The notes: generated by a model from the sequence alone, not told the origin. Counted from the stretch's first letter, positions 1 through 11,770 are shown. The stretch is 64,000 bases of DNA from Uranotaenia lowii (GCF_029784155.1 NC_073691.1:62013746-62077745); one strand, 5' to 3'. Translations and numbers: made by a program.

Positions 1-2540
1 GTCGTTTGACATTCATCCCTCTTGCGTAGATAATCGAGACAATCATTCCACATTGTTCGACCAACACATCCAAACATCACCCGGTGCTGCAGAGTGGCGA
101 TTTTTTTTTTCAACAGGAGGGAGTGAATAGAAAAGATTGCATTTGCTTATTGAGTCTGTGAGTTCTGCTGCGTGAAAAAGATAGGCGATGTCGTAAACTG
201 TCGGGAATTATGGTCGTTTGACCATCAAATGATCCCTCTCGTGTACCAAGACACGAAATTTCGTTCGACAATCACACAAAGAAGAATGAATGTCGTTTCG
301 TTTGATGGTAGTCGACTGTTCGGCAAGTTTTCGGTCGCATTCGTTTGGTGGCACGAACAATGAAACTGATAAAAGCAGGCTGTGCGACTGTCAGAGAAAA
401 TGTCGATGGTTTACAAGTCTGGTTCCAACTTCAAATGACAAAAGAAAGATTTCAATTTTTTTTCGGCCTTACGGCTTTTCGAAAAATTTAATGCTTTGAG
501 AACATACTGACATATATCTTAACACTTATTTTAAAATTACTTTGTGGATCCATTATTTTAACATCACTGTGGTATTAAGTTTCTTTTTTGAACTGAAAAT
601 TTGGTTTGAAAAAAATCTAAATGGGGTATACACCTAACCACTAACAATTTTGTAAGCCAGATCGAGACTCGATATCATGATCAATATGATTAGTAGCGTA
701 GAACTTGAGCCCATATTGGGGGTTTTGTTATGCTATTCTGAAGAATTAAAATCCATGCCATTTTAATATATTTGAAAAAAAAAACCATCATTTCAATGAA
801 AGATAATTGTTCAAAGCAAATGCAGGACTGGGTTTTTTTTCAAGCTTTAAACCCCCTGGTTGTCAAATGCGGGGCGATGATACCATCCGTATGTATTCTC
901 CCATTCTTAAAAGTTCTGCTATCGTATATCGCACCGACACGATAAGCTTTTCAGTCAGGTAATGAGATATTTTTAGCTCAATTCACCTTTGAGCAGACAA
1001 ACGAACGAGTCCTTACTCGAGTGCTGTTGCTTCTTGTTGCGAAGGAAATATAAACCGAAACACCACCCGCAGCCAAACTCCCGGATTGTTGCGGAACGGA
1101 AAAGGAGACTAACTTCATAGGTTGAGGTAAGGGGGATGAGGGCGAGCTATCCTGGCAGTCGGTGGTTGTTCCAGAAATTTTATCAATGACGTCAGTGGGA
1201 AAAGTTCTTAGTGTAGCGAAAGCTCTCATCCTCATCATCTTTTGCCAAAGCATGAATTGGCACACGACTAGGTATTCCATATTCAAAAGGAAAGAAGCGG
1301 GAACATGAAAATGCTGAAGACGAAGGCCGGAGCCGGGGTGTTACTGCATGGTTCATTTGGTGCTATTTTGCCGTGCATTTACGATAGTTATCCTTCTATT
1401 TTGAAAATGGGTGGAAGGAATTCTGCGGTGGAGTACTTTGCCTTGAAAGTTTAGATACCATCAATCGATAATGATTATAGGTCAATATTCCAATTTGAAG
1501 TGTTCCAAACATCGAGAAAATAATTAGAGATTGTTCCATCACCAGGACTTTTCTTTACAATTGAAGTCTTTTATTTTTATTACAATCTAGAACAAAACGT
1601 AAAATTATTGACTTACCATTTAAATGAAGCTGGTCGTAAATGATTAAGACTGGTATAGAGACCTGTGAACGGGAAACAAAATAAAGTATTAGCATTCAAA
1701 AACTTTTTTAAATAAACAATATTTAAAAAATAAACATCAAACAGGATTCAAGTTCATTAAATATAAACTCTCATCAATGCGTATTCCACCTGCGTCATTT
1801 GTGCAGTGACCTTTCATGCTCACCAGAATCCAAACGAAGCGCTGATTCAATTATAAATAAATTATGCCATCCGAACAACGCTCTGATTGGCCCCGATTTC
1901 ATCCTGCTCCGGGAAAGTCCAGAGTATTGATTTATCTCGACGTAGCATCAGCGTTATGCAAATATAACGAGAGGGAAAAAATAGTGACGTCATTGATCCT
2001 CGGTGGAGTGACGAACAACAATCGAGTGCTGCGTTCGATGGATGGCTTCATGAGAGTGCAGGCGGGCAACATTCGGAAGCACTTTCTGCATGGTATGGAT
2101 ACAACAATACAAACCAGTTGAGATGGAGAAAATGACTTGACCATCTTGAATTGTTTAGGTTTTAAATAAAACTTAAAAAAGTAAATTGCATTAAAAACAG
2201 TGAAAAAGCTACACTCATATGCCGAAAATGCGCTGAAAAGTGCCTGTGCCATTGGATTGAAAATGCACTACTGGCATAAAGACACGAGCTCCCAAGTAAA
2301 AATGATGTATGACCACTATTTTCAAGCGAAACAAAAAAAAAACATTTCATGGGATTTTCATCCCTTTGGATAATTTACCCCGAAAAAATATAGTGAGAAT
2401 CGAATTCCCTGCAACATCTCATCTCGGCTTGTCAGTCCGATATCTTACGCAGTGCACCATCTGAGTCGATAAGCAAACAAAAGTTTATTGTCATAGCGTT
2501 TCTGCCATCGCCGATTACTAAAAAAACGCACTGTATTGGT
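1..2540. other. Unassigned AT-rich DNA
   Basis: No recognisable gene or mobile element. Short open frames on both strands lack protein-like composition, splice context or family motifs. Positions 1-60 and 205-275 share a weakly similar segment beginning gtcgtttga, which may be an old duplication. Around 1860-2100 the DNA is less AT-rich and could be an old exon or regulatory block, but I cannot support either reading. Confidence 0.4.
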
Positions 2541-2549
2541 CGTTTGGGT

Positions 2550-3529
2550 ACGAGAAATGTTCTAATGATCGTTTGAGACCCCTCCCTTACTTCCATGGGG
2601 GAAAAGGAGAGGGGGAGGGGTTTCCATACAATTTTTTGTATAACTGGAGAATAAATCAAGCACATGAAACCAATATTAGCATGGGATGGTATTAGGGTAC
2701 GATAAATGATTTCTGACTCTTTAGTATCCCTCTTTTTTCCAGTGGGAAGATAGGAAGAGAGAGGGGGTTATTGTACAATTTTTAACATTCATCGAAAAGT
2801 ATTTAAATGTAATCGAATTTCACATAATAAATGATAGCACGAGAGGTGTGGGAGGGGCCTAATACAATTTTGTTGGCAAAACTTAAAAATTAATCAAGTA
2901 AATGAAATCAAATATGGCATGTTTGGGTACGTGATATGTTTCTAAGATTGTTGTAAAACCTTCCGCCTTGCAGAAAAGAGAGGGAAGGAGGGGTTTCCAA
3001 ATAATTTTTATGTATCACTTGAGAACTCATCATCCAATAAAACCAAGTTTAAAATGAGCGGGTTTTTGGGAACGAATAAAATGGTATAATTATATAAAAA
3101 CGCCTGTCACCTTCAAGAAGTGCGGGTGGAAGGAGAAAAGGGCATTTTTAAGCATTAATCGAGCACTTATAAATAAAAGGAACCATCTTGGGATTTTAAA
3201 CCAATTGGTTTATTCATCCCCAAGGTACCAACTTTTATGAGAGAGGTTATATTCATACAAATAAATTGAGAGCTTCCGTTTTTTTTCAGGGCAAAGTAGG
3301 GAAGGAGACAAGTTTATTTCATATTTTTATCAAATAAATGGAGCCAAATGCGATCAGTGACGTTATTTAGATATTAATAAAGTGTGTATCGGTCCTCCCC
3401 ACTTTGGAAGAATGGAAGGTGGAAAACCCATACCAATAAAACATACACTTTGGAATAATCATGGAACTGATGAAACTTAAAATTTTATTTATTTTTGCAA
3501 GGTGTAGCAAAGCACACCGGGTCAACTAG
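2550..3529 (+). mobile_element. Helitron-like non-autonomous element, 3' part
   Basis: The right end has the layout of a Helitron 3' terminus. A short hairpin at 3501-3517 (ggtgtagc, loop, gcacacc) is followed about ten bases later by CTAG at 3526-3529 and a T. The interior is built of diverged repeats of roughly 140-230 bp, each with a G-rich stretch followed by a tract like tttccatacaatttt (about 2580-2650, 2740-2800, 2830-2900, 2970-3030, 3120-3170). The same 3' end recurs at 7647, 8084, 8166 and, on the other strand, at about 14720 and 37323, so this is a dispersed family. No Rep/helicase gene is present. The left limit is not defined. Confidence 0.6.
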
Positions 3530-3537
3530 TCTATCTA

Positions 3538-4369
3538 CACTCAGATAAATACTCTTATGTAGGCTATAAGATTCTCTTATGAAGTGGCGCCGTAAGAAAA
3601 ATCATTGAAATTCATAAGATTGTTTTATGACGCCAATGAATTCTTCGAAAGAACACCTTCTTCAATGAGAGGTTGTTACTTTTCATAAGAGGATCTTATG
3701 GAAACAGGAAATCTCACGTATCACAATAAAAAATCAAGATTTTCGATGTTTTCATTTTATTTTTTGACTAATTTGTATGAAATAATATGTCATCATCCGC
3801 AACATATCAACCCTTGATTCCAACGGAGTTTTTTGCCGCATCGAGTCCTTTGAACTTGATCCTGTTATTATGCTGAAAAGTAAACAAAAAATGCAACTCA
3901 AACTCACCATTAAATAGATCACAATTACATTTCACTTAAAGAAAACATTAACTTCACGGGAGCTTGTGATATAGCTCAGTTGGCAAGTCAGTTGCTTTCT
4001 GAGCCGATGACCGTGAGTTTGAGCCCAAGAGTACACATCGTTCACTGTTGTACCGGATAAGTTTTTCAATGACTTATCCACCAACATTTCATCGTTGATA
4101 TAAGTCGCGAATGACATAAAGATGTTAAAACGACTATAATCGAAACAAAAAAAAATTAACTTCACGGGGAGTGCTTCGTTGAAAAAACTGATGGAACGGA
4201 TGAATAAGTTCATTATATTTTCATAAAGCCGATTCTTCTATTTTTTATAAGATGTTTTAATGAAAACTGAAAAAAAATACATAAGACTCTTATGAAACAT
4301 AATTTTGCACTCTTAAAGCGGTTCATAAGACGCATCTAATGAAAGTTATAATCAGAATTTGCCTGAGTG
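3538..4369. mobile_element. MITE with CACTCAG termini, interrupted by a SINE
   Basis: Terminal inverted repeats begin CACTCAG at 3538 and end CTGAGTG at 4369, with TA on each side (3536-3537 and 4370-4371) as a possible target duplication. Both ends contain motifs such as cttatgaa in inverted orientation, so the homology extends imperfectly beyond the first seven bases. There is no coding capacity. With the SINE insertion removed the element is about 620 bp. It sits between the 3' end of one Helitron-like copy and the 5' end of the next. Confidence 0.6.
3961..4154 (+). mobile_element. tRNA-derived SINE with 14 bp target duplication
   Basis: The body starts with a tRNA-like head. A pol III box A is visible at about 3972-3983 (tagctcagttgg) and a weaker box B near 4012-4024 (gtgagtttgagcc). 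The tail ends in gaaac plus an A run. The 14 bp sequence attaacttcacggg lies immediately before (3947-3960) and immediately after (4155-4168), a perfect target duplication of the kind made by LINE-mediated insertion. The SINE is inside the CACTCAG MITE, so it is the younger of the two. I do not recognise the family by name. Confidence 0.85.
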
Positions 4370-4379
4370 TATAATATAC

Positions 4380-7300
4380 ACTGTATATATATAAAAATGA
4401 ATGTTTGTCTGTCTGTTCCATATAGACTCGGAAAGTACTGAACCAATCATTGTGAAATTGGTATATATGGGTTTTGAGGCCGGAGACGGTTCCTAAAATG
4501 CTTTCTAACGGCTCCATCTTAATAGAAGGGGGGCTTCCTTACGAAATTAATAAAAATTCTAATTCTAACAATTTTCAGAAACAACTGAAACGATCAACGT
4601 GAAACTTGGTGTGTAGCCGTTTTCAAGACTGAGAATGGTTTTCAAAATTCTTTCAAACCCCCCCTAATCCAAAAAAGGCGGCCCCTATACAAAATTAACA
4701 AAAAAATTGACACAATTCGAACATTTTCGTAAACTACTGAACCGATCAACGTGAAATTTGATGTGAAGCCATTTTCAGGACCGGGAATGTTTTTTTATAA
4801 TACTTTAAAAGTCTTCCAAATCCAAAGAAGGGGGGCTCCTATTATAACGAGAGGCCCGACACGCTGCCGGTTTTAAGTAGGTGGCTTAAGCGCCACTTCC
4901 GTTTGGAAGACCACCCCCTCTTTCTTATTTTGCCCAGCTGATGAGACTCGGTCGCGAGTTCCTTTTGATTCCCTATTTTGGGAAAGAAGCGGAAGGGACT
5001 CTAAAAAGGGATCCGTACTTCGACCCCTGAGGGCCGCCCCGAAGTCGAGACAAAACCCGGGAGAAATCCGTGGAAAAATGAGTTAGCTGTTCGTTACGAA
5101 AGCAAGCTAGGGGCGCTAATCATTGGACGAGAACAAACCCCCTTACCTGGATCAGAAAGGACAGAAATCGATTGGATTCGCGGCCAATCTCCGCAGCAAA
5201 AGAAACAGAAATAATTCTCGAACAACGAACAGCGTGTGACTCCCTTTCCAGCTACCCCAATCAGACCATCTTCGTTAAAGTGGTTAAAATATTCGCTTTC
5301 TGCTTACAATGGTTCGATTTATTGTTCTGCGTTTCGTGTGTGTCGTGTTGTTTTTACATTGTACTGTTAGGCCTAACAATTTTTCCCTCTTTTAAACTTC
5401 TACCTAGCAGTGCATTTCGGTGGAGACGCTTGGTTTCTCGCAAAAGAACTTAGAGAATTTGCGAAGAAAAATGATTTGATTTTTGCTCAATTTTCCGGTT
5501 TTTCCACCTCGTGGGTGGTGAAAAGGCTACTTTTGTCGGCTCGCCGGTCCGAAAAACTAGATTTTCCGGCCAGAAAATGCAAAAAACACTTTGTACATCC
5601 GGCCCAAAAGATACGGTGCAAGTCGGACTGCTAGCTGTTGGCGGGACTTGATGTAAGTCTCGTCGTGTTCGGTCGCTCCTTTGCGGCTACCTAACGGCTT
5701 CCCGGCTGATGTTCGCTGGTCGAGGCCTATGCAGGTAGCTAAGACGGGGCGATCAGAACCTTTTTTGTTCAACCGGTCACCGCATAGCAATTGCGCAGCT
5801 ATGTAGCGTGACTGGTTGGGAAGAATGGAATCCGGTGATGGTTTGACTGTGGTGGGTTGTTCGGCGACTGCTGGTATGGCCATCAGCCGCTAACCAGCCT
5901 GCTGTCGGCCACTCGTGGCGTGGGTGGCTGTGGTGTCACGCTTCGAGGTGGCCGGCTGTATGGTTGGCCAAACTGGTGGGGGTTGATGTTGCGGGACCCC
6001 GCTGTGGCTCGCGACGGGCCCGCTGTCCGTCTTCTAGGGTGGATGCTACGATGAGTGTGCGTACCTGTGGCTGATGGTCGGGTTAAACGCATGTCGGGTC
6101 TAATTATTAAGCGGTTCTGGTTGCTAATTTGACCCATTTGGGTCTCCACCTACCTATTACTCAAATGCACTACTTTATTGCACTGCACTATCCTAATCTT
6201 CCTTTACCTAGCACAGACTAAAGCGAAAAAGAGGGCTTTTTAAATAAGGGCACCTGGTCTCGGAATCACACTCTGACTTCAATTACCTATTCGCGATTGA
6301 AATTGGAAAAACTACTCGATCCTGACACTTCGAATCGCCGGACGTAAGTGAGCTTGGAGTCTCAATCGTCCGCTGATCGACCTGATCTAGCTTGACTTCG
6401 CAACCGGAACTACCCGATACGAACAAGTCGAATCGCGAAGTCAAACAATTACATCCCAATTCGCGAATTCTTCGAGTAGTCCTCGTCTTCCCCTTCTGGA
6501 TCCGAATAATAGAGGCCCAACTTTTGCTTTTCAAAAATAAGTGCACAAAAGCCCACGAAAGAGGTCATTCAACTGACGCCAAAATAAGAAAGTGGTCGGT
6601 GGCCTACAGAAGATAGCATCTAGAGTCACGTGCTCGCCGCCAGAATTGTGTCGGTCACTCAGATGTGTTATTAATGATTGATGATTGTTCATTTGGGGTG
6701 GTGCTTCAAATGGTAATGGGTGTTTGTTTAATCTTATCTTTAATTGTTTGAATTAAGGCGCAATTTCTATTGGCGTATTTGAAAACGTTGTTTTATTATT
6801 GCTGAATTATGAAAGGCTTATTTATTTAATTAATGAAACTGAATAAATTGTTCAATAGGATTCAAGTATATTTAGCGAAATTATAAATTAATTGTTTCGA
6901 TTTGGTGTACCCGTTACACTATACAAAATTAACAATAATTTGACACAATTCGAACAATTATCGGAAACTACTGAACCGATCAACGTGAAATTTGATGTGT
7001 AGCCATCTTCATAATATTTTCAAAACCCTTCAAAATCTCAAAAGAGGGACTCCCAAACAAAATTACTACAAATTTTACGCCAAGGCCGAAAATGGGTTTC
7101 ATAATAGTTTCAAACCCCTCCAAATCTAAAAAGGGGAAGGCTCTCATACAAAATAAATGAAAAAAAATACAAAATTTTAACAATCCTCGAAGGATTATTG
7201 TTTAAAATTGATAAACGTAAGCGTTTTGACTTAATAAGACGATCTTTTGAATTGACAAACAAGTTCAAACCAAATTGTATGATATATTGTATTGATAGAC

Positions 7301-7647
7301 GCTTCCCATTATCCTTCATATTCAATAAATGTAACCTACATTAACAAAAACAATGGCTTAGTGTTTTAGTGTTTATTGTCTTTGTGTTATTGTATTGTGG
7401 ATCCTCCTCTTAAGGGTGTTTTCCAACCGTCAAACTATAAAGATATGTTTATACTCAAAACAATCTAGAAGCTCAGATGCCAGGAAAAGTAGTTCGCTTT
7501 AAATAATGTTGAAATTTAATTTAAAAGGAATTATATTTAAATTATAATTTAAATTATAATATATTATTATATTTAAATTATAAGACATTTTAACGCACCT
7601 GATTTTGTTTCTATGGAAGGCGTAGCGAAACATACCGGGTCAACTAG
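4380..7647 (+). mobile_element. Helitron-like element split by an LTR insertion
   Basis: The 5' end shows an AT run followed by atgtttgtctgtctgttcc near 4399, and then two or three diverged copies of a unit containing ctgaaccgatcaacgtgaaa (about 4560, 4740, 6970). The 3' end at 7644-7647 is CTAG, preceded by a mutated hairpin (ggcgtagcgaaacatacc). The unit interrupted near 4840 resumes at 6919, so 4843-6918 is a later insertion. The opening motif and the ending match the other family copies in the window. There is no transposase. Confidence 0.6.
4843..6918. mobile_element. Candidate solo LTR (about 2.1 kb), Ty3/gypsy-like
   Basis: This block interrupts a repeated Helitron unit cleanly. The flanks carry the 4 bp duplication CTAT (4839-4842 and 6919-6922). 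The ends are short inverted repeats: TATAACG at the left (probably a mutated TGTAACG) and CGTTACA at the right. Terminal TGT...ACA-type bases with a 4 bp duplication suit a gypsy-type LTR. An AATAAA occurs near the right end (about 6843). I see no second LTR copy, no gag-pol frames and no internal duplication, so a solo LTR left by recombination is the simplest reading. A non-autonomous DNA element is the alternative. The block is visibly more GC-rich than its surroundings between about 4850 and 6130. Confidence 0.55.
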
Positions 7648-8166
7648 TCTAGTCTAGTTTAACATTGTAGAGAGGGGAAGAAAGGAGGAGGTTCCATATA
7701 CATTTTGTTGTAAAGCTTAAAAACTTATCAACCAATGGAACTATATTTGATATAAGAGGATTTTTGGGAACGAAAAAAAAGGGTAGAAATTTACGAGTTT
7801 TGATCACCGCCAGTTGTTGTTATCTTTATAAGTTGATATTTTTCGGTGATTGTTTAGTCAAATAATAATAATTTCTTTACATTTCAGCCATCTTCAAAAA
7901 AACTGTATTCAGATAAAAAATTGCAATTCAAAACTCCAGCTGCAACTCTCATTTATAGCAGTTGCTTATGAATTATGTTATAATTTGATTTAAAATAATG
8001 CCAATAAAACAATAAAAATTTGAATAATTTTTGAAAGTATCATTTGATTTTGAAAGGTGTAGCAAAGCACACCGGATCAGCTAGTTAAATTATATATATC
8101 AGCTTGGTTTTTTTGAAAGTATCATTTGATTTTGAAAGGTGTAGCAAAGCACACCGGATCAGCTAG
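7648..8166 (+). mobile_element. Helitron-like 3' part with duplicated terminus
   Basis: Immediately after the CTAG at 7647 more family sequence follows: a G-rich tract, then ttccatatacattttgttg near 7700. It ends in the hairpin ggtgtagcaaagcacacc and CTAG at 8081-8084. The last part plus the flanking 28 or so bases is repeated in tandem: 8031-8112 and 8113-8194 match with an offset of 82 bp, giving a second CTAG end at 8163-8166. Either a tandem duplication or two adjacent terminations would produce this. Confidence 0.6.
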
Positions 8167-8189
8167 TTAAATTATATATATCAGCTTGG

Positions 8190-8445
8190 TTCAATCGTTG
8201 GTAAAAATCGGTTTCAATTGGTTTCTGTCAACTGGTAGATATTATACGAGTCAATGTTTTGGTCGAAACTAGACAGGTCGTTGTTTAATGGAGCAAGTTG
8301 AAACTAGTCGAAACCAATCCAGCTCGGCAGCAGAATTCGTTTCGACCTGGTAGAAATCGGTCGAAGTCAATTGGAAAGAGACAGGTGATCAATTGTCAAT
8401 TCATTTCTACCTGTTTCGACCAGTTTCAACTAGACTTCATTGAAC
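8190..8445. repeat. Foldback-rich segment with tcgaaac motifs
   Basis: The segment contains repeated direct and inverted copies of short motifs: ggtcgaaactagac near 8262, gttgaaactagtcgaaac near 8297, gtttcgacctggtagaaatc near 8338 and tttctacctgtttcgacc near 8404. It could fold on itself and may be an old MITE. No target duplication is clear. Confidence 0.35.
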
Positions 8446-8926
8446 AGTCTTATAGTTACTTACAATGTTATAAGAAGGATAAGGTAGTTAGACTGTCAGT
8501 AGAATCTTACGCTTCTGAAAAGCCAATAGGAAAATTGATCACCCCAATGGAATATTTGACTGTAGTTTGATTGGGAAACATTCCAACGTAGTGGAAAATT
8601 TTTAAAATATAAGGTTATACCAACTAGGTAAAGTTCTAAATTTTTGTGAAGTTCAAGCGCTTTCAAATATTTTTTTTACGGATTTTTCCAGGCTTGAGCG
8701 GGGGTGATCACCCCGATAACAGACCCCCCCCCCCAGATTACCGCGCATGTCCCTGCCCCAGTTCTATTATAGATTCTTGACTTAAATCATTTTAAATTTC
8801 TTCAGGATTTTTAGATGTCCCTCTTAGAGAGTTTTGTTTTTTTTTGAGAGTCTCAAGTCACTACGTTCTGCCTCTAACTCCATAAATTGATGTACTGGCA
8901 GATTATTTAGTAGTACATTTAGAGTA

Positions 8927-9394
8927 AGGTTGCCAGATTTACCAGTTTAATCCGGGTTTGCCGGATATTGAATAGAAAATTTTGGAACAGTCAAGCTCGG
9001 CGCGGTTGCCCGGATTTCATTGAAAAATGCCCGGATTTTGCCTGGTTATTCACGGATCAAACAAACCAATAAAAAAAAATACAAATTGTGTAGTTAAAAT
9101 TTTTAATTTATGTCTCGAAAACGAAATTTTTTAGTAAGTTTTTAAAAATTATTATGAAATTTTTTTTTGGTGCCCTAAATACGATTTAAAATCTTTCAAT
9201 GACTTTCGAAGAAATTTTTTTTTTGTAAATTTCTTTTCTTGATATTTGTTGAGTAATTTCTGGGTTTTGACTAAATTTGCCCGAATATTGCCCGGAATTA
9301 TGGTCGGCAATTTTGAAATCAAATGCCCAGATTTTGCCAGGTTTTTATTTAAAATTTCCCGGATTTGTCCGGCCCGGAAAAAATCTGGCAACCT
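8927..9394. mobile_element. MITE with AGGTTGCCAGATTT termini
   Basis: Inverted termini AGGTTGCCAGATTT (8927-8940) and AAATCTGGCAACCT (9381-9394) are perfect over 14 bp. The interior is rich in variants of gcccggattttgcc in both orientations. It interrupts the reverse transcriptase pseudogene between two recognisable peptide segments, which fixes both boundaries independently. No clear target duplication is seen. The open frames inside follow the repeats and are not genes. Confidence 0.7.
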
Positions 9395-9572
9395 CAATTT
9401 ACAGCCTCTTCTGATGAGCTTCGTGTGGCGCCAGTTATAGATAGCGTTGCTATTCTTCGAAGCTTCGCTAGTTTCTTCCAAGCCGTAGCTTGCACAGTGC
9501 ACAGCTTTGGTCCACCCTATTAAAGAGGCATCTGGGATTTTGGATCTTATTATAGCTTAAATATCCAAAAGA

Positions 9573-11287
9573 CAGTGTTCGGCATCGCTAACTGAAAAGT
9601 TAGCGGCGCTAATTAGTTCGCTATCTCGGTCAAAGTTAGCGATCGCTAATAAAAATCGCTTAGTTTTGCGTTAAAGTTATCGATCTATAATAAAGCGCTA
9701 ATCGCTAATCGATATTTAGTAGAAAGTTTTGAAAATGATAAGCAAAACACAAATTTTGCAGCCATCTTTAATTTTAATGAAATTAATTTGCGGCTTTATC
9801 GGTGAGGGTTAAAGAGTTGAAATGAAAGACGGATAGAATATCAGAAGAAAATTCTAAGGTGGTGAAAAGAGCGAAGAGCATTTGAAATAGAAGCTTGACC
9901 ACATACTAAATTCTTTGTCCCACACCAATTAACTGTATTGAAGAAGTAGTACCCAATAGAGAAGGCACTACGTTTTTCGATACAGTTAATTATGGATGGT
10001 TCGACCGCCATGTGAATGCACATGTGTCGAACGGACACATGTGCATTCACATGGCGGTCGAACCATCCATAATTAACTGTATCGAAAAACGTAGTGCCTT
10101 CTCTATTGGGTACTACTTCTTCAATACAGTTAATTGGTGTGGGACAAAGAATTTAGTATGTGGTCAAGCTTCTATTTCAAATGCTCTTCGCTCTTTTCAC
10201 CACCTTAGAATTTTCTTCTGATATTCTATCCGTCTTTCATTTCAACTCTTTAACCCTCACCGATAAAGCCGCAAATTAATTTCATAAAACAAATTCACGG
10301 TGATTTCTCTTCATAATAAAAAAATTTAATTTTAATATTGACTAGAAAAGTTGTTGAATGAATGGGGCAATTTTCGAACTTATTTTGTAATTTTTCTGTC
10401 CATATCAGTTGCGTCAGCCCACTTTTAGTTTCAGTTAGCGTATTTGGTAGAAAGTAAAAGGAAAAAAAATGAATCAAATTTTTCAAAATATTCATTCGTT
10501 TATTTTTTTTACCTCAGTTAATGCAAAGTTTCTCTTTAGGTAGACGTTTTGTTTTGTCCGAAATAGTTTTTCATCTTTTTTGACATTAATGCTCAAAAGA
10601 TTGATTGATTTATTGACTTATTTTGGTCTGGAAATTTCAATTTTTCACAACTTTTTCATCTCTTTTATATTTACTTTCTTTTGCTTAAGACATAAAATCA
10701 AGTGAAGACAATGCAAAAAGACGTTCATTCCTATGATTCCAGTCAAAATCGAGATCGAACAGCTTCTGAAATCGAACTTTAACGAAAATTTAAATACCTG
10801 ATCGGATTCACAATTGGTCGGGATTCGACCAGACCGAACTGAACGCCAACAGCATTTTTTCAAGTCAATTGAGTTTAATGTACAAATATTTTCATCAATA
10901 GACGGAATCTGTTAAATTAAACAACGAGAATCAATAGTTAGTAATCCGAGAAACACATTCCGGTGAATTATTTTAGTATTTTCGGTCTCGCAAAACAATA
11001 AGATGAGTTTCAAAATCAGCAGTTTAAAATTTTTCTCATGGCGTTCAGTTCGGTCTGGTCGAAGCCAGGCCAATTATAAATCTGAATGATGGCGAATTTA
11101 TGATCAATAAGTCTATGGCCAAATTAACACTTCAAAGAGGTAGCGTTCTTCAGTTAGCGGAACTAAAATTAGCGGAACCTTCTTATCCGCTAGCTGAATA
11201 AAAATATAGCGAGAAAATTAATTCGCTAACCGAAAGTTAGTGGACTAATTAGCGATTAGTGGATTAGCGTTTTTGTGCCGGACACTG
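9573..11287. mobile_element. Non-autonomous hAT element, 1.7 kb, palindrome-bearing
   Basis: The element is flanked by a perfect 8 bp duplication, CCAAAAGA (9565-9572 and 11288-11295), as expected of the hAT superfamily. The termini are CAGTGTTCGGCA and, inverted, CAGTGTCCGGCA. Subterminal zones on both sides are dense in tagcg/cgcta motifs such as gttagcggcgctaattag near 9600 and ccgaaagttagtgg near 11230, which could be transposase binding sites. There is no transposase frame. The interior holds a 509 bp near-perfect palindrome (9777-10285) and a separate 36 bp inverted pair (10812-10847 with 11040-11075). It is inserted in a reverse transcriptase pseudogene, whose coding resumes on the other side. 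Confidence 0.85.
9777..10285. repeat. Large palindrome, 252 bp arms, 5 bp spacer
   Basis: The left arm 9777-10028 and right arm 10034-10285 are reverse complements around the centre at 10031 (spacer gaacg). The two 69-codon open frames reading outward from the centre are identical apart from the residues covering the spacer, so the arms are essentially identical over more than 200 bp. Outside the arms the symmetry stops abruptly on both sides. A transcript through it would form a long hairpin. The open frames are products of the symmetry and have no recognised function. Confidence 0.9.
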
Positions 11288-11770
11288 CCAAAAGATAATT
11301 TTCGGTCTTAGTCACCATTTTTCTCCTACTCCTTTGAAGCTGATCCATAGATCTATTTTAGCCTTGGCTATTACATGCTCTATCTTAGCTTTAGCACTTT
11401 CTTTAGAGAGTTTCAGTGCAGTTTTTCGTCTCACAGTGAATTCTATCACAGTAGTTTTGAAAGGATTCATATTCAGTTCCCTTTCCCTGCACCAAGATAG
11501 TTAAGTGCAGTTTGCATTCAATTAGACAACACAGTCTCATGTTTTCCCCGAACTATAATAACTACGTCGTCCGCAAAGCCAATAGCTTCCAATCTCATAC
11601 ATACAAGTTTGTCTAGGAGGTCTAGGAGTTATGAGATGTTGTCAAATGTCCTTTCAATGTAAAAGAAGCAAGTGCTATTTCAGTTGCCTGCAACGTCTTT
11701 TCTGGTTTTTGGGTTAACGTATGCAAGGCCGTAACATTTTACATCCCTATTTTCGTAAGAGAACTGAAAA

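Larger units (their letters stand above)
8850..11770 (-). pseudogene. Non-LTR reverse transcriptase pseudogene in three pieces
   Basis: Read on the minus strand, three separated stretches form one degraded reverse transcriptase. The piece at about 11296-11770 contains the palm motif GFADDVVIIV (near 11570). The piece at 9395-9572 reads like the downstream region (AKLRRIATLSITGATRS). The piece at about 8850-8926 continues with LNNLPVHQFMELEAERS. The first gap is exactly the hAT element 9573-11287 plus its 8 bp duplication, and the second is the MITE 8927-9394. The clade is probably R1/LOA/I-like by the post-palm region. Stops and frameshifts are present, and the 5' part and the 3' end are missing or unrecognisable. 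Confidence 0.65.

Noticed and set aside
1861..2121. Possible first exon with an octamer-like atgcaaat
   Set aside because: A single octamer match is expected by chance, and the frame has no family resemblance.
5172..6149. Several open frames of 60-110 codons in the solo LTR
   Set aside because: They overlap on both strands in a GC-richer block and show no gag, pol or host domain.
9841..10221. Two matching 69-codon frames on opposite strands
   Set aside because: They are mirror images created by the palindrome, with no start context or family motif.
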